From positions 157,508-221,507 of the forward strand of contig CAYPTB010000010.1 of NCBI GenBank assembly GCA_964413535.1: DNA of 64,000 bases. The letters are read 5' to 3'. Each line of letters opens with the position of its first letter. Within the stretch, counting starts at the first letter, position 1. This document shows positions 36,758 through 45,431 of the stretch, piece after piece. Source of the DNA: CAYPTB01 sp964413535. GTDB taxonomy: Bacteria > Planctomycetota > UBA1135 > GCA-002686595. The position numbers were made by a program, and so were the translations under genes. Below the pieces are notes generated by a model, which was given only the letters and a program-made list of their open reading frames with translations, had not been told where the DNA came from and made no database searches.

Positions 36758-38488
36758 CTACTCCGCTCCCTCTTCGGCAGCGCGCCCGCTGCGCGCGCCC
36801 TTCGCGCGCAGCTCGAGACGGCGCGCTTCGTCGGGATCGTCGGAGTAGTCGAGCGTGAAGAGGAGCTCCACCTCGCCCCGTCCCAAACGGATCTCCACGC
36901 GCGAGTCTCCTTCCTGGAGGCGCTTCGAGACGTCGCGTCGGTCCGCCACCGGCGCTCCGTCCACGGCGAGGATGCGATCCCCCGGCTGCCAACCCGCGGC
37001 GGCGGCACGGCTCTCCGCGAGGACGCGCGTGACCGTGATGCCGTCGAGCACGACGCCCATGCGGCGCGGCTCGGGCGAGAGGAGTCCGTCGCGGCTCAGG
37101 AGGCCGTCCTGCATGGCGAGGTTGTAGGCGGTGACGGCCACGACCAGGGCGGAGTGCTCGAGGTGGTGGGGGAGCACCGCCTCGAGCGTGTCGTACTGCG
37201 TGTGGTGCACGAAGTCGTAGTCGGTGTCGTCCGCCCGCCCGCCCTGCTTCCAGAAGAACCCCGGCACGCCCGCCGCGACGAACGGGGAGTGGTCGCTCCC
37301 GCCGCCGGGCGAGAGCCCGTCGTTCTCGCGGATGCGGAAGGGCATGTCCGGCACCAGGCCGCGCAGCGGATCGGTCGCGGCGCGCAGGTCGCCCTGGAGC
37401 GCAGCCGGCCCCGCGAGACCCGAGAGCACGTTGGTGCCCCCGTCGTGGACCAAGACCGCGCTGATGGAAGGCAGGAGCTCGGGATGCGCCTTCACGTAGG
37501 CGGCGGAACCGAGCAGTCCCTGCTCCTCGCCGCTCCACAGCATGAACCGGATCGTGCGCCGCGGCTGCGCGCCCGCCGCAGCGAGCAGCCGCGCGGCCTC
37601 GAGCGTCGTGGCGACGCCGGTCCCGTTGTCCTGCGCGCCTTCGGCTCCGTCCCAACTGTCGCTGTGTCCGCCGACGATCACGTATTCGTCGGGGAACTCC
37701 GTTCCGCGCAGATCGGCCACGACGTTGTGGAGCGGGATGGGTCCGTGGAGGAAGCGCGAGTCGATGTCGAACTCGAGCTCGATCGGCTCATTCCGCTCGA
37801 GCCGGCGCACGAGGTCGCGGTAGTCGTCGGCGCGCAAACGCACGCTCGTGTGCGGCGCGATCGCCTCCATGCTCGCAGGCGGCCGTCCGCCGGTCCGGAT
37901 CGGCTCGCCGCCGTTCTGCACCTCGCCCGCGAGGGAGAGGGAGAGCACGAGCTCCGAGACGCGGTTCAGCGCGGCCGCGGGGCGCTCGCGGCGCACGAGC
38001 CAGACGCCTGGCTGATCGAAGTCGGAGAGCGCGTCTTCGTCCTCGGGCTCGAGCACCGCGCGCGCGCGCACGGGACCGGGCGTCCCCCGCCGCCAGGCGG
38101 GCGTGCCGAACACGAGCGCCTTGTAGCGCGGCGCCACGATCGCGCCGCGAGCCTCGCGGCGATCGAATCCGACCGCGAACTCGCCCCACCGTTCGAGGCG
38201 CGCCTCGAGCCCGAAGGCCGCGAAGCGCGCGCAAGCCCACTCCTCGGCGCGCGTCAAATTGGTCGACGACGTGAGCCGGTGCCCGATGCGCTTCGAGAGG
38301 TACTCGAGATGCTCCATCGCGCGGTTGTCGGTGAGACCCAGCTCGATCACCCGGCCCAGGGTCGCGCCGTGCGACGCGTCCTCTTGGGCGAGCGGTGCCG
38401 GGACGAGCACCAGCGCGGCGCACAGACCGCGCATGACGAAGAACGCGATCCCGGCGGTCCGGGGGCGCGGCGAAAAGGGCTTCGGCAT
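36758..38488 (-). CDS. M28 family zinc peptidase with C-terminal PDZ domain
   Basis: 576 residues. An N-terminal hydrophobic signal (MRGLCAALVLVPAPLAQ) indicates export. M28 metal site: GGHSDSWDGAEGAQDNGTG, WSGEEQGLLGS, HDGGTN and HHTQYDTL; a PA-like insertion (about residues 140-250) precedes it. Residues about 475-545 form a PDZ domain (MGVVLDGITVTRVLAESRAA, GWQPGDRILAVDG). Related to glutamate-carboxypeptidase/aminopeptidase-type M28 enzymes; it probably processes short peptides. Separate transcript from boxR (convergent, 33-bp gap). Confidence 0.88.
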   Translation of the reverse strand: MPKPFSPRPRTAGIAFFVMRGLCAALVLVPAPLAQEDASHGATLGRVIELGLTDNRAMEHLEYLSKRIGHRLTSSTNLTRAEEWACARFAAFGLEARLERWGEFAVGFDRREARGAIVAPRYKALVFGTPAWRRGTPGPVRARAVLEPEDEDALSDFDQPGVWLVRRERPAAALNRVSELVLSLSLAGEVQNGGEPIRTGGRPPASMEAIAPHTSVRLRADDYRDLVRRLERNEPIELEFDIDSRFLHGPIPLHNVVADLRGTEFPDEYVIVGGHSDSWDGAEGAQDNGTGVATTLEAARLLAAAGAQPRRTIRFMLWSGEEQGLLGSAAYVKAHPELLPSISAVLVHDGGTNVLSGLAGPAALQGDLRAATDPLRGLVPDMPFRIRENDGLSPGGGSDHSPFVAAGVPGFFWKQGGRADDTDYDFVHHTQYDTLEAVLPHHLEHSALVVAVTAYNLAMQDGLLSRDGLLSPEPRRMGVVLDGITVTRVLAESRAAAAGWQPGDRILAVDGAPVADRRDVSKRLQEGDSRVEIRLGRGEVELLFTLDYSDDPDEARRLELRAKGARSGRAAEEGAE

Positions 38489-38747
38489 GGCGAAAAGGAG
38501 GCTGCCCGTGGGGTCGTTCCGGCGGAAAAGAGCGGAAGCGTAGCAAGCCTACGAAAGCCGCGCGCCCCGCGCGGTCGATGAGGCCGACGACTTCCACTCG
38601 TCGAAGAGCTCGTCCTCGCGAGGGTTCGCCGCCGTGCGCGGGAAGCGAGCGCGCCCTCGACGCTCGGCGCGCCCCTCGCCTTGCGACGCTTGCGACAACA
38701 GCGCTACCATCGGCTGCGCGACCCGCGCCACCACCGCCCGAATTCGA

Positions 38748-39725
38748 ATGGAGAGCAAATCGTCAACGGGCGCCGTCGCGAGCCAGAAGGGCGCCGCGAG
38801 CGGCTCCGAGCTGCTCCTCGAGTTCTACCGCCAGATGGTCCTGATCCGCGCCGTCGAGGAGAAGCTCTACGCGCTGTTCGCGGAGGGCAAGCTGTTCGGC
38901 ACGACCCATGCCTACACGGGCCAGGAGGCGGTCGCCGTGGGCGTCGTCGCGGCCCTCGACCGCGCGCGCGACATCGTCACGAGCAACCACCGCGGACACG
39001 GGCACTTCCTGGCCTACTCCGACGAGGTCGACGGGCTCGTGGCCGAGATCATGGGCAAGGCGACGGGCGTGTGTCGCGGCTGGGGCGGCTCGCAGCACCT
39101 GCACTGGCGAAACTTCTACAGCAACGGCGTGCTGGGCAGCATGGTCCCGATCGGCGTCGGCATGGCGCACGCCGAGAAGACGAAGGGGAGCGGCGCCGTC
39201 GTCGTGAACTTCATGGGCGACGGGACGCTCGGCGAGGGCGTCGTGTACGAGGCGGCGAACATGGCCGGCCTGTGGCGCCTGCCGGTGGTCTTCGCGATCG
39301 AGAACAACCACTACCAGCAGGCCGTGGCCGCGGAGCGCGCCGTGGCCGGCGACATGCTCGAGCGCGGCCGCGCGTTCGGCCTCGAGTGCGTGCAGCTCGA
39401 CGGCAACGACGTCGAGCTCGTGCACGCGCGCATGCAGGAGGTCGTGCAGCTCACGCGCGAAGGCACGCCGCACTGGGTCGTGTTCGACACCTATCGCCAG
39501 TGTGGGCACAGCAAGAGCGACGACCTGTGCTACCGCGAGCGCGCCGAGGAGGACGCCTGGCGCCTGCGCGATCCGATCGATCGGATCGAGGCGCGGGTCC
39601 CGCCCGCCGCGCGCGAGCGCATCCGGGCCGAGACGCGCGCCCGCGTCGAGCTGGCGTGCGAACGCGCGTCGGCCGCTCCCTGGGCGCGGCTCGCTCCGGG
39701 CCCCGACGGAGGGCGAGCGCGATGA
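38748..39725 (+). CDS. Thiamine-diphosphate-dependent 2-oxoacid dehydrogenase E1 alpha
   Basis: 325 residues. Alpha subunit of a PDH/acetoin-dehydrogenase-type E1: YRQMVLIRAVEEKLYALF, HRGHGHFLAYSDEVD, and the ThDP/Mg motif GDGTLGEGVVYEAANMAG with IENNHY. Decarboxylates a 2-oxoacid (or acetoin-like substrate) and passes the acyl group to lipoyl-E2. First gene of an eight-gene operon; its stop overlaps the E1 beta start as ATGA. TACCAT at 38705-38710 may be the -10 box. The substrate is not deducible; the family is small-acyl specific. Confidence 0.92.
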   Translation: MESKSSTGAVASQKGAASGSELLLEFYRQMVLIRAVEEKLYALFAEGKLFGTTHAYTGQEAVAVGVVAALDRARDIVTSNHRGHGHFLAYSDEVDGLVAEIMGKATGVCRGWGGSQHLHWRNFYSNGVLGSMVPIGVGMAHAEKTKGSGAVVVNFMGDGTLGEGVVYEAANMAGLWRLPVVFAIENNHYQQAVAAERAVAGDMLERGRAFGLECVQLDGNDVELVHARMQEVVQLTREGTPHWVVFDTYRQCGHSKSDDLCYRERAEEDAWRLRDPIDRIEARVPPAARERIRAETRARVELACERASAAPWARLAPGPDGGRAR

Positions 39726-40723
39726 AGCGCTTCGTGCAGGCCCTGAACGAGACGCTCGGCGAGCTGCTCGACGACGACCCGCGCGTGTGCGTCTTCGGCG
39801 AGAGCATCGAGGATCCCTACGGCGGCGCCTTCAAGGTCACCAAGGGCTTGTCGGAGCGCTTCCCCGGCCGCGTGTTCGACACGCCGATCAGCGAGGCCGC
39901 CATCACGGGTCTCGCGGGCGGCATGGCGCTGCGCGGCCAACTGCCGGTGATGGAGATCATGTTCGGGGACTTCCTGTCCCTGTGCCTCGATCAACTGCTC
40001 AACTCGATCACGAAGTTCCGCGCCATGTACGGCGACCCGCTGGACGTGCCGGTGGTCGTGCGCGCCGCGATGGGCGGCAAGCGCGGCTACGGTCCGACGC
40101 ACAGCCAGTCGCTCGAGAAGCTCTACCTCGGTATCCCGGAGCTCCTCGTCGTCGCACCCTCGCACCTGCACGACGTGCGCGCGCTGCTGCGTCACCTGGT
40201 GCTCGAGCAGGGCGCGCCGAGCCTGTTCGTGGAGCACAAGCTGCTCTATCCGGAGCGGCTCCTGGGCGAGGACGCGCTCGCGGAGCTGGGCTTCGCCGTG
40301 GAGACCTGCGGCGCGCCGCTCGCGACGCTCGTCGTGCGCCCCCGCGACCTCGAGCCCGACGTGACCCTCGTGACCTACGGCGGGATGGTGCCCGAGGCGC
40401 TCGGTGTCGCGCAGCGCCTGGCCGAAGCGGAGGAGATCGGCGTCGAGCTCGTCCTGCCCGCGCGCATCGCCCCGCTCGACCTCGCGCCGGTGCTCGCGAG
40501 CCTCTCCCGGACGCGCAAGGGCGTCGTGGCCGAGGAGGGCACGCGCGCGCACGGCTTCGGAGCCGAGCTCGTCTGCCGCGTGCACGAGGAAGGGGCCGAG
40601 CTCGACCACCCGCTCGTGCGGCTCGCCGCCCCGGACGCGGTCCTGCCCTCGTGCAGGGAGCTCGAGCTCGAGATGCTCCCCGGCGCATCCGACCTCGAGC
40701 GGGCGATCCTGGCCCTGGTCTAG
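39722..40723 (+). CDS. 2-oxoacid dehydrogenase E1 beta
   Basis: 333 residues, transketolase-like beta subunit: VFGESIEDPYGGAFKVTKGL, TPISEAAITGLAGGMAL, MEIMFGDFLSLCLDQLLN, GGKRGYGPTHSQSLE. The catalytic Glu for ThDP activation lies in ISEAA, and the conserved His in PTHSQ. Begins ATGA over the end of E1 alpha. It is closer to acetoin/pyruvate-type than to fused E1. Ends 4 nt before the lipoate ligase start. Confidence 0.92.
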   Translation: MKRFVQALNETLGELLDDDPRVCVFGESIEDPYGGAFKVTKGLSERFPGRVFDTPISEAAITGLAGGMALRGQLPVMEIMFGDFLSLCLDQLLNSITKFRAMYGDPLDVPVVVRAAMGGKRGYGPTHSQSLEKLYLGIPELLVVAPSHLHDVRALLRHLVLEQGAPSLFVEHKLLYPERLLGEDALAELGFAVETCGAPLATLVVRPRDLEPDVTLVTYGGMVPEALGVAQRLAEAEEIGVELVLPARIAPLDLAPVLASLSRTRKGVVAEEGTRAHGFGAELVCRVHEEGAELDHPLVRLAAPDAVLPSCRELELEMLPGASDLERAILALV

Positions 40724-40727
40724 GGCC

Positions 40728-41411
40728 ATGTCGTCGGGCGATGGGGCGTGCTCGAGGGAGGATCCCGTCCACGACGGGCTGCTCGAGCGCGCGATCGAGA
40801 CGGGCCGCTCCCAGGGGATCTTCTGGGAGCCGGCGGAGCCCACGGTCGTGCTCGGTCGCGCCGACCGCGTCGAGCGAGCGTGCCGAGAGGACGTCTGCCG
40901 CGCGCTCGGGATCCCGGTCGTGAAACGCCGCGGTGGGGGCGGGACGGTGCTCCTCGCGGGCGGTATGCTCGTCCTCACCATGTCGGGCGAAGCGGGGCTG
41001 GTCGCCCGACCACGCGGGTCTTTCGAGCGCGTGAACGGCTGGATCGCGGACGGTCTCGTCGCCGCCGGTGGACCGAGGCTCGTCATGCGGGGCATCTCCG
41101 ATCTGTGTCTGGGGGAGCGCAAGCTCTTGGGATCGTCGCTCGCGTTCGCGCGCGGACACGTGCTCTATCAAGGCGTGCTGCTGGTCGACTCCGATCTCGA
41201 GCTCGTCTCGCGCACGCTCCGGCATCCCGAACGCGAGCCGGACTACCGCCGCGGCCGATCGCACGCGGACTTCCTCACGACCCTCGCGCGCGAGGGCTTC
41301 GCGGCGAGCGCGGCCGCGCTCGCCCGTCACTTCCAAGCGCGTTTCGGCGCCGAGCCCCCCCTACCCGTAGACAGCTCTCGCGACGGCGCCAGCGAAGCGC
41401 AGTCCGCATGA
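40728..41411 (+). CDS. Lipoate-protein ligase A-like protein
   Basis: 227 residues, BPL/LplA/LipB catalytic fold. VVKRRGGGGTVLLAGGMLV is the substrate-binding RRxGGG loop, and GISDLCLGERKLLGSSLAF includes the conserved catalytic Lys (RKLLGSS). YQGVLLVDSDLELV follows the family. The small C-terminal domain of LplA appears to be missing, as in shorter ligases or octanoyltransferases (LipM/LplJ-type). Position between E1 and E2, with an ATGA overlap to E2, strongly suggests it lipoylates that E2. Confidence 0.85.
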   Translation: MSSGDGACSREDPVHDGLLERAIETGRSQGIFWEPAEPTVVLGRADRVERACREDVCRALGIPVVKRRGGGGTVLLAGGMLVLTMSGEAGLVARPRGSFERVNGWIADGLVAAGGPRLVMRGISDLCLGERKLLGSSLAFARGHVLYQGVLLVDSDLELVSRTLRHPEREPDYRRGRSHADFLTTLAREGFAASAAALARHFQARFGAEPPLPVDSSRDGASEAQSA

Positions 41412-42604
41412 ACGCCGAGCTCGTGCTGCCGGTCGTCGTCCCCCAGCTCGACGTGAACGACGTCGAGCTGGAGCTCGTCTCCTATCACGTGGAGCACGGC
41501 GCGCTCGTCGAGGCCGGGGGCGGGCTGTGCACGCTCGAGACGGCCAAGGCGACGCACGAGCTCGTCGCGGAGCACTCGGGCGTCGTCCACCGCGTCGCCG
41601 GCGAGCGCACGACGGTCGCCGTGGGCGACGTGATCGCGTGGATCGGCCCGAGCGCGGAAGCCGTGCGCTCCTTCCTCGACCAACGCGCCCAGGCCCCGCT
41701 CGACGCGCCGGAAGGCGAGCTGCGAATCACGCCGAAGGCCGAGGCGCTGTGCCGCGAGCACGGCCTCGATCCCGAGCGCGTGCCGCGCAAGGGCACGGTG
41801 CTCAAGGAGAAGGACGTCGAGCGCTTCCTCTTGGAGCGCGGCGCGCCCGCGCCGATCGAGCCCGCCGATAGGACGCCGCTGCCCGACGCCGTGCGCGCGC
41901 TCGTCCTGGATCAGGGGCCGCTGCCGCGGCACCGCGCGGCCATCGCGCGCCACCTCGCCGCGACGCAGCGCGAGGTCGTGCTCGCGACCGTGGAGACCGA
42001 CGTCGAGCTCACGGCCGCCGAAGCGCTCCTCGGCGAGCTCGCGGACGGCGGGGACGGCGGCAGCGTGAACGTCTTCCACCTCTTCGTGTTCCACGTCGCG
42101 CGGCTCCTCGAGCGCTACGCGCCCCTGCGCTCGTTCCGCCACGGCGGACGCCTGTACCGGCACGCACGGACCGACGTGGCCTTCACGCTGGTCGATCCCG
42201 ACCGCGATTACCGCCTCGTCACGCCGGTCGTGCGCGGAGCGGGAACGCGCTCGCTGCGCGAGATCGCCACGGACTGCACGGACTTGACCCTCGCCTTCTA
42301 CCGCGGTGAGATCGAGCCCGCCGACCTCCAGGGAGCGTGCTTCACGATCTCGATGCTGACCGGCCTGGAGATCACGCGCTTCACCGCCTTGCAGAACCAG
42401 TTCCAGTCGGCCGTCCTGGCCGTGGGCTCACCCCGGACGGTCGTCGTCGCCGATCCGGCCGGGGGAGGCTTCCGCGCGTGCTCGGTCGCGAGCCTGACTC
42501 TCTCCTATGATCACGGCGTGTGCGACGGGTACTCGAGTGGCGAGTTCCTCACGGACCTCAAGCAGGTCCTGGAAGGCTCCGAGCGAGACCCAGGGCTCGA
42601 GTGA
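41408..42604 (+). CDS. 2-oxoacid dehydrogenase E2 (dihydrolipoamide acyltransferase)
   Basis: 398 residues. Lipoyl domain 1-85 with lipoyl-lysine K47 in LETAKATH (usual DKA replaced by AKA); a peripheral-subunit-binding domain near 105-142 (RITPKAEALCREHGLDPERV, KGTVLKEKDVERFL); and an acyltransferase domain from about 165 ending YDHGVCDGYSSGEFL, where H369 and D373 match the HxxxDG active site. The DHRxxDG Arg is Gly here. No E3 gene follows, so dihydrolipoamide dehydrogenase must come from elsewhere or the acyl group has another fate. Confidence 0.9.
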   Translation: MNAELVLPVVVPQLDVNDVELELVSYHVEHGALVEAGGGLCTLETAKATHELVAEHSGVVHRVAGERTTVAVGDVIAWIGPSAEAVRSFLDQRAQAPLDAPEGELRITPKAEALCREHGLDPERVPRKGTVLKEKDVERFLLERGAPAPIEPADRTPLPDAVRALVLDQGPLPRHRAAIARHLAATQREVVLATVETDVELTAAEALLGELADGGDGGSVNVFHLFVFHVARLLERYAPLRSFRHGGRLYRHARTDVAFTLVDPDRDYRLVTPVVRGAGTRSLREIATDCTDLTLAFYRGEIEPADLQGACFTISMLTGLEITRFTALQNQFQSAVLAVGSPRTVVVADPAGGGFRACSVASLTLSYDHGVCDGYSSGEFLTDLKQVLEGSERDPGLE

Positions 42605-42627
42605 GGCTTGATCCGCGCGGGGCCGCG

Positions 42628-43710
42628 ATGATCGAACGCTACGACAGCACCTGGAAGCAGGGTCTCGACGGCCTTCGGCGGGCCTGCATGCACGAGGGTG
42701 CGGTGCAGCTCGATCAGGAGCTCTGGAGCTGGCAGTACGAGCAGAACCCGAGCCACGGCGAGGCGAGCCCGGCCTTCCTGTTCGTCGACCCGCCCGAGGT
42801 CCTGGGCCTGCTCGGGACGATCCCCGTGGAGCTGTGGGCGGGGGGGGCGGCCTGCTCGGGCTCGTGGGGCATCGACGTCGTCGCGCACCCCGAGTTCCGC
42901 AACGCCGGGATCGGAGGCTACCTGGTGACGGCCTGGGACGGCGCGACGCCGGTCTCGCTCTCCCTGGGGGTGACCGACATGGCCCTCGAGGTCTTCCAGT
43001 CCTCCGACCGCGTCTTCGCCGGCGTCATCCCGGTCTTCAAGCGCGTGCTCGCGCCGCAGAAGGTCCTCGAGCGGCGCTTCCGTTCGAGGCTCCTGGCGGA
43101 TCTGGCCGGTCTGCTCGTGTCGTGGCGCACGCGCCGCGCCGTGCACGCCAGCTCGTTCTCGAAGTCGCTCGCCTTCGCGCCCCTCGACCGTTTCGGGCCC
43201 GAGATCGACCGGCTCTGGGAGCGCGCACGGGAAGCCTATCCCTTCGCCGTGCGGCGCTCCTCGGCCTATCTGTCGTGGCGTTTCGACGAGCGCCCCGACG
43301 GCTGCTACGGGCTCTACAGCGTCACGCGCGAGGGGGCGCTCGTGGGCTACGTCGTGACGCACCTGATCGAACGCGACGGGCTGCGCACGGGCTACGTGGC
43401 CGACGTCTTCTGCCTGGACGAGCCCGAGCTGGTCGAGTTCGCCCTGGCGAAGGCCGTGGAGGCGCTCGGGGCGGAAGGCGCGGATCTCGTCGAGTGCCTC
43501 GCGAGCCACGCCGATTACCAGCGCGCGCTCCTGCGGACCGGTTTTTTCAAGCGCCCGAGCACCACGCGCTTCTTGTACAAAGTGAACGAGCCCGAGCTCG
43601 TGAGGCGCTTCCGCGGCGCCGATCGGCTCGACGCCTGGCACATCACCTTCGCCGACTCCGATTGCCTGACCGTGATCGAGCGGACGGGTCGGGCGTATGC
43701 CGCTCCTTGA
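42628..43710 (+). CDS. GNAT-like acyltransferase in the E1/E2/ACP operon
   Basis: 360 residues. The N-terminal half resembles GNAT N-acetyltransferases: LLGTIPVELWAGG, SWGIDVVAHPEFRNAGIGGY (Q/R-x-x-G-x-G/A as RNAGIG). The C-terminal half (FAVRRSSAYLSWRF, HADYQRALLRTGF) looks like a second GNAT fold, as in FemAB/GNAT proteins of surface-polysaccharide clusters. Its likely donor is the acyl-ACP or acyl-CoA made nearby. A GTG at 42601 overlapping the E2 stop as GTGA is an equally good start and would add nine residues. Confidence 0.75.
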   Translation: MIERYDSTWKQGLDGLRRACMHEGAVQLDQELWSWQYEQNPSHGEASPAFLFVDPPEVLGLLGTIPVELWAGGAACSGSWGIDVVAHPEFRNAGIGGYLVTAWDGATPVSLSLGVTDMALEVFQSSDRVFAGVIPVFKRVLAPQKVLERRFRSRLLADLAGLLVSWRTRRAVHASSFSKSLAFAPLDRFGPEIDRLWERAREAYPFAVRRSSAYLSWRFDERPDGCYGLYSVTREGALVGYVVTHLIERDGLRTGYVADVFCLDEPELVEFALAKAVEALGAEGADLVECLASHADYQRALLRTGFFKRPSTTRFLYKVNEPELVRRFRGADRLDAWHITFADSDCLTVIERTGRAYAAP

Positions 43711-44068
43711 CGCGCTGGGGGTGGGCGTCGACGTCCAGGAGGTCTCGGCGTTCGAGGGCCACCTCGACCCGCGCGACGCGCGCTTCTACGAGAGGGTGTT
43801 CAGCGCCGCCGAGCGGGAGTATTGTCTCGCCTCCGCCGCCCCTCCCGAGCACTTCGCCGCCCGCTTCGCGGCCAAGGAGGCGGTGGTCAAGGCCATGTCG
43901 CGGTTCTCGAGCTTGAGCGTGGAAGAGGTCGAAATCGTGCGCGCCGAGAGCGGTCTTCCGAGAGTGAGGCTTTCGATCGACGCGGCTTCGCACTATCGAT
44001 TCGAGCTCTCCCTGTCCCATTCGGAGACCCAGGCCGTGGCCGTGTGTCTCTGCGAACGAATCGCGTGA
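43697..44068 (+). CDS. acpS: Holo-ACP synthase (4'-phosphopantetheinyl transferase)
   Basis: 123 residues. AcpS-type PPTase that transfers phosphopantetheine from CoA to a carrier-protein Ser. Motifs: GVGVDVQEV (GxDxxE-like Mg site) and FAARFAAKEAVVKAM (the KEAxxKA motif), then LSLSHSETQAVAVCL. Overlaps the preceding gene by 14 nt; the ACP gene follows after 10 nt. A second housekeeping AcpS presumably exists elsewhere; this one is probably dedicated to the adjacent ACP. Confidence 0.92.
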   Translation: MPLLDALGVGVDVQEVSAFEGHLDPRDARFYERVFSAAEREYCLASAAPPEHFAARFAAKEAVVKAMSRFSSLSVEEVEIVRAESGLPRVRLSIDAASHYRFELSLSHSETQAVAVCLCERIA

Positions 44069-44078
44069 TGCAGGCCTA

Positions 44079-44321
44079 ATGCAGAACGGTGCCGAAGCGT
44101 TCGCGTCGATCCTGAAGGACGTCCTGCGGGTCAACCCCAAGAAGGTCTCCGACGGCGACTCGGCGCTGACCATCAAGAAGTGGAACTCGATGACGCACAT
44201 GAAGCTCGTGGCGCGCCTCGAGTCCACCTTCGACGTGCGCTTCGAGGTCACCGACGTCGTGCGCGTCAAGACCATCGGCGACCTGAAGGGGCTGCTCGCC
44301 AAGCACGCCGTCGAGCTCTAG
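44079..44321 (+). CDS. Acyl carrier protein
   Basis: 80 residues, four-helix ACP. The phosphopantetheine attachment Ser is S37 in KKWNSMTHMKLVARLE; the usual DSL is replaced by NSM, as in dedicated carriers outside fatty-acid synthesis. Helix III region: VTDVVRVKTIGDLKGLLAKH. Unlike most ACPs it is Lys-rich near the attachment site rather than strongly acidic. It carries the product of the operon's acyl chemistry, by inference. Confidence 0.9.
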   Translation: MQNGAEAFASILKDVLRVNPKKVSDGDSALTIKKWNSMTHMKLVARLESTFDVRFEVTDVVRVKTIGDLKGLLAKHAVEL

Positions 44322-44342
44322 CAGGGATGGGGTACTGAGGCC

Positions 44343-45353
44343 TTGGAACCGCGGCTCGTCGTCGTCATCGACACCGAGGAGGATTGGTTCGACGCGTGGG
44401 ACGCTCCGACTTCGGTGGCGAACATCGCGGTCCTGCCCGAGATCCAGCGCCGCTGCTTCGACCCCCTGGGCGTCCGGCCGACGTACCTGATCACCTACCC
44501 GGTCGCGACGGACGAAGCCTGCGCGGCGATCTTCCGCGAGCTCATCGCCCAGGGCCGCTGTGAGGTCGGCGCGCACGTGCACAACTGGACCTCGCCGCCC
44601 TTCAGCGAGCACGACCGCCGCGAGAAGACCTACCACTCGCGCATCGACCCCGCGCTCGAGCGGCAGAAGATCGCCGACCTCGCCGGCATCGTCGCCGACG
44701 CGGTGGGGGAGCGTCCCGTCACCTTCAAGGGCGGGCGCTGGGGCGCGAGCGGACGGACGATCCGACACCTCGCCGAGCTGGGCTTCACGACCGACACGAG
44801 CGTGTGTCCCGTCACGGACTTCCGGCCCTTCCAGGGCGGTCCCAACTACCTGGATGCGCCCTTCCACGCCTACTTCCCCTCGCACGCGGACATACTCGCG
44901 CCGGATCCGCACGCCGATCCGACCCGCGCCGTGCTAGAGCTCCCTGTGACCGTCGGCTTCGCCAAGCCCGACTTCGAGGGGCAGCTCGCCCTGTTGAAGC
45001 GCGTGCTCGGCAATCCCTTGCTGCGCGGGATGCGCGCGGTCGGGATCCTGAACCGCCTCGGCCTCCTGCGGCGCATCAAGCTCTCCCCGGAGCAATCGAG
45101 CGTGGCGGAGATGAAGGCGCTCGTCGACGCGGCGCTCGAGCGCGGCCACAGCGTCCTGAACCTGACCTTCCACTCCTGCATCCTGGCGCTCGGCTGCTCG
45201 CCGTACTCGCGCACGCCGGCCGACCTCGAGGGTCAGCTCGCGCGCATCGACGGCATCCTCGAGTACGTCGTGCGCGAGCGCGGAGTCCTGCCGGCGACCT
45301 GTCGCGAGGTGCGCGAGGCCTGGGCGCGCGAGGCGCCGGCCCGCGCCTCGTGA
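44343..45353 (+). CDS. WalW-like polysaccharide deacetylase family protein
   Basis: 336 residues, TTG start. NodB-type fold: VVVIDTEEDWFDAW holds the first Asp pair, CEVGAHVHNWTSPPF the metal His residues (HxH in place of HxxxH), and GGRWGASGRTIRHLAELGF a later motif. This matches the WalW group seen in polysaccharide clusters. Probably removes an N- or O-acyl group from a sugar, or has lost activity given the altered His spacing. Last gene of the eight-gene operon, followed by a strong hairpin. Confidence 0.8.
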   Translation: MEPRLVVVIDTEEDWFDAWDAPTSVANIAVLPEIQRRCFDPLGVRPTYLITYPVATDEACAAIFRELIAQGRCEVGAHVHNWTSPPFSEHDRREKTYHSRIDPALERQKIADLAGIVADAVGERPVTFKGGRWGASGRTIRHLAELGFTTDTSVCPVTDFRPFQGGPNYLDAPFHAYFPSHADILAPDPHADPTRAVLELPVTVGFAKPDFEGQLALLKRVLGNPLLRGMRAVGILNRLGLLRRIKLSPEQSSVAEMKALVDAALERGHSVLNLTFHSCILALGCSPYSRTPADLEGQLARIDGILEYVVRERGVLPATCREVREAWAREAPARAS

Positions 45354-45374
45354 CGCTCGGCGCGAGGGCGTCGC

Positions 45375-45411
45375 CGGCGACCTGCGTCCTCTGCACGGGC
45401 GCAGGTCGCCG
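45375..45411 (+). terminator. Hairpin ending the E1/E2/ACP operon
   Basis: Perfect 12-bp stem CGGCGACCTGCG/CGCAGGTCGCCG with a 13-nt loop, 22 nt after the deacetylase stop codon and before the ligD promoter. Confidence 0.7.
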
Positions 45412-45419
45412 CGGGCGTC

Positions 45420-45425
45420 TATAAC
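45420..45425 (+). promoter_or_regulatory. Predicted ligD -10 box
   Basis: TATAAC ends 6 nt before the ligD GTG start, too close for a Shine-Dalgarno, so the mRNA would be leaderless. No -35 recognised. Confidence 0.5.
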
Positions 45426-45431
45426 GGCGCC

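Noticed and set aside
36743..38581. 612-codon open frame on the + strand opposite the M28 peptidase gene
   Set aside because: Antisense shadow; the - strand frame has complete M28 and PDZ motifs and a signal peptide.
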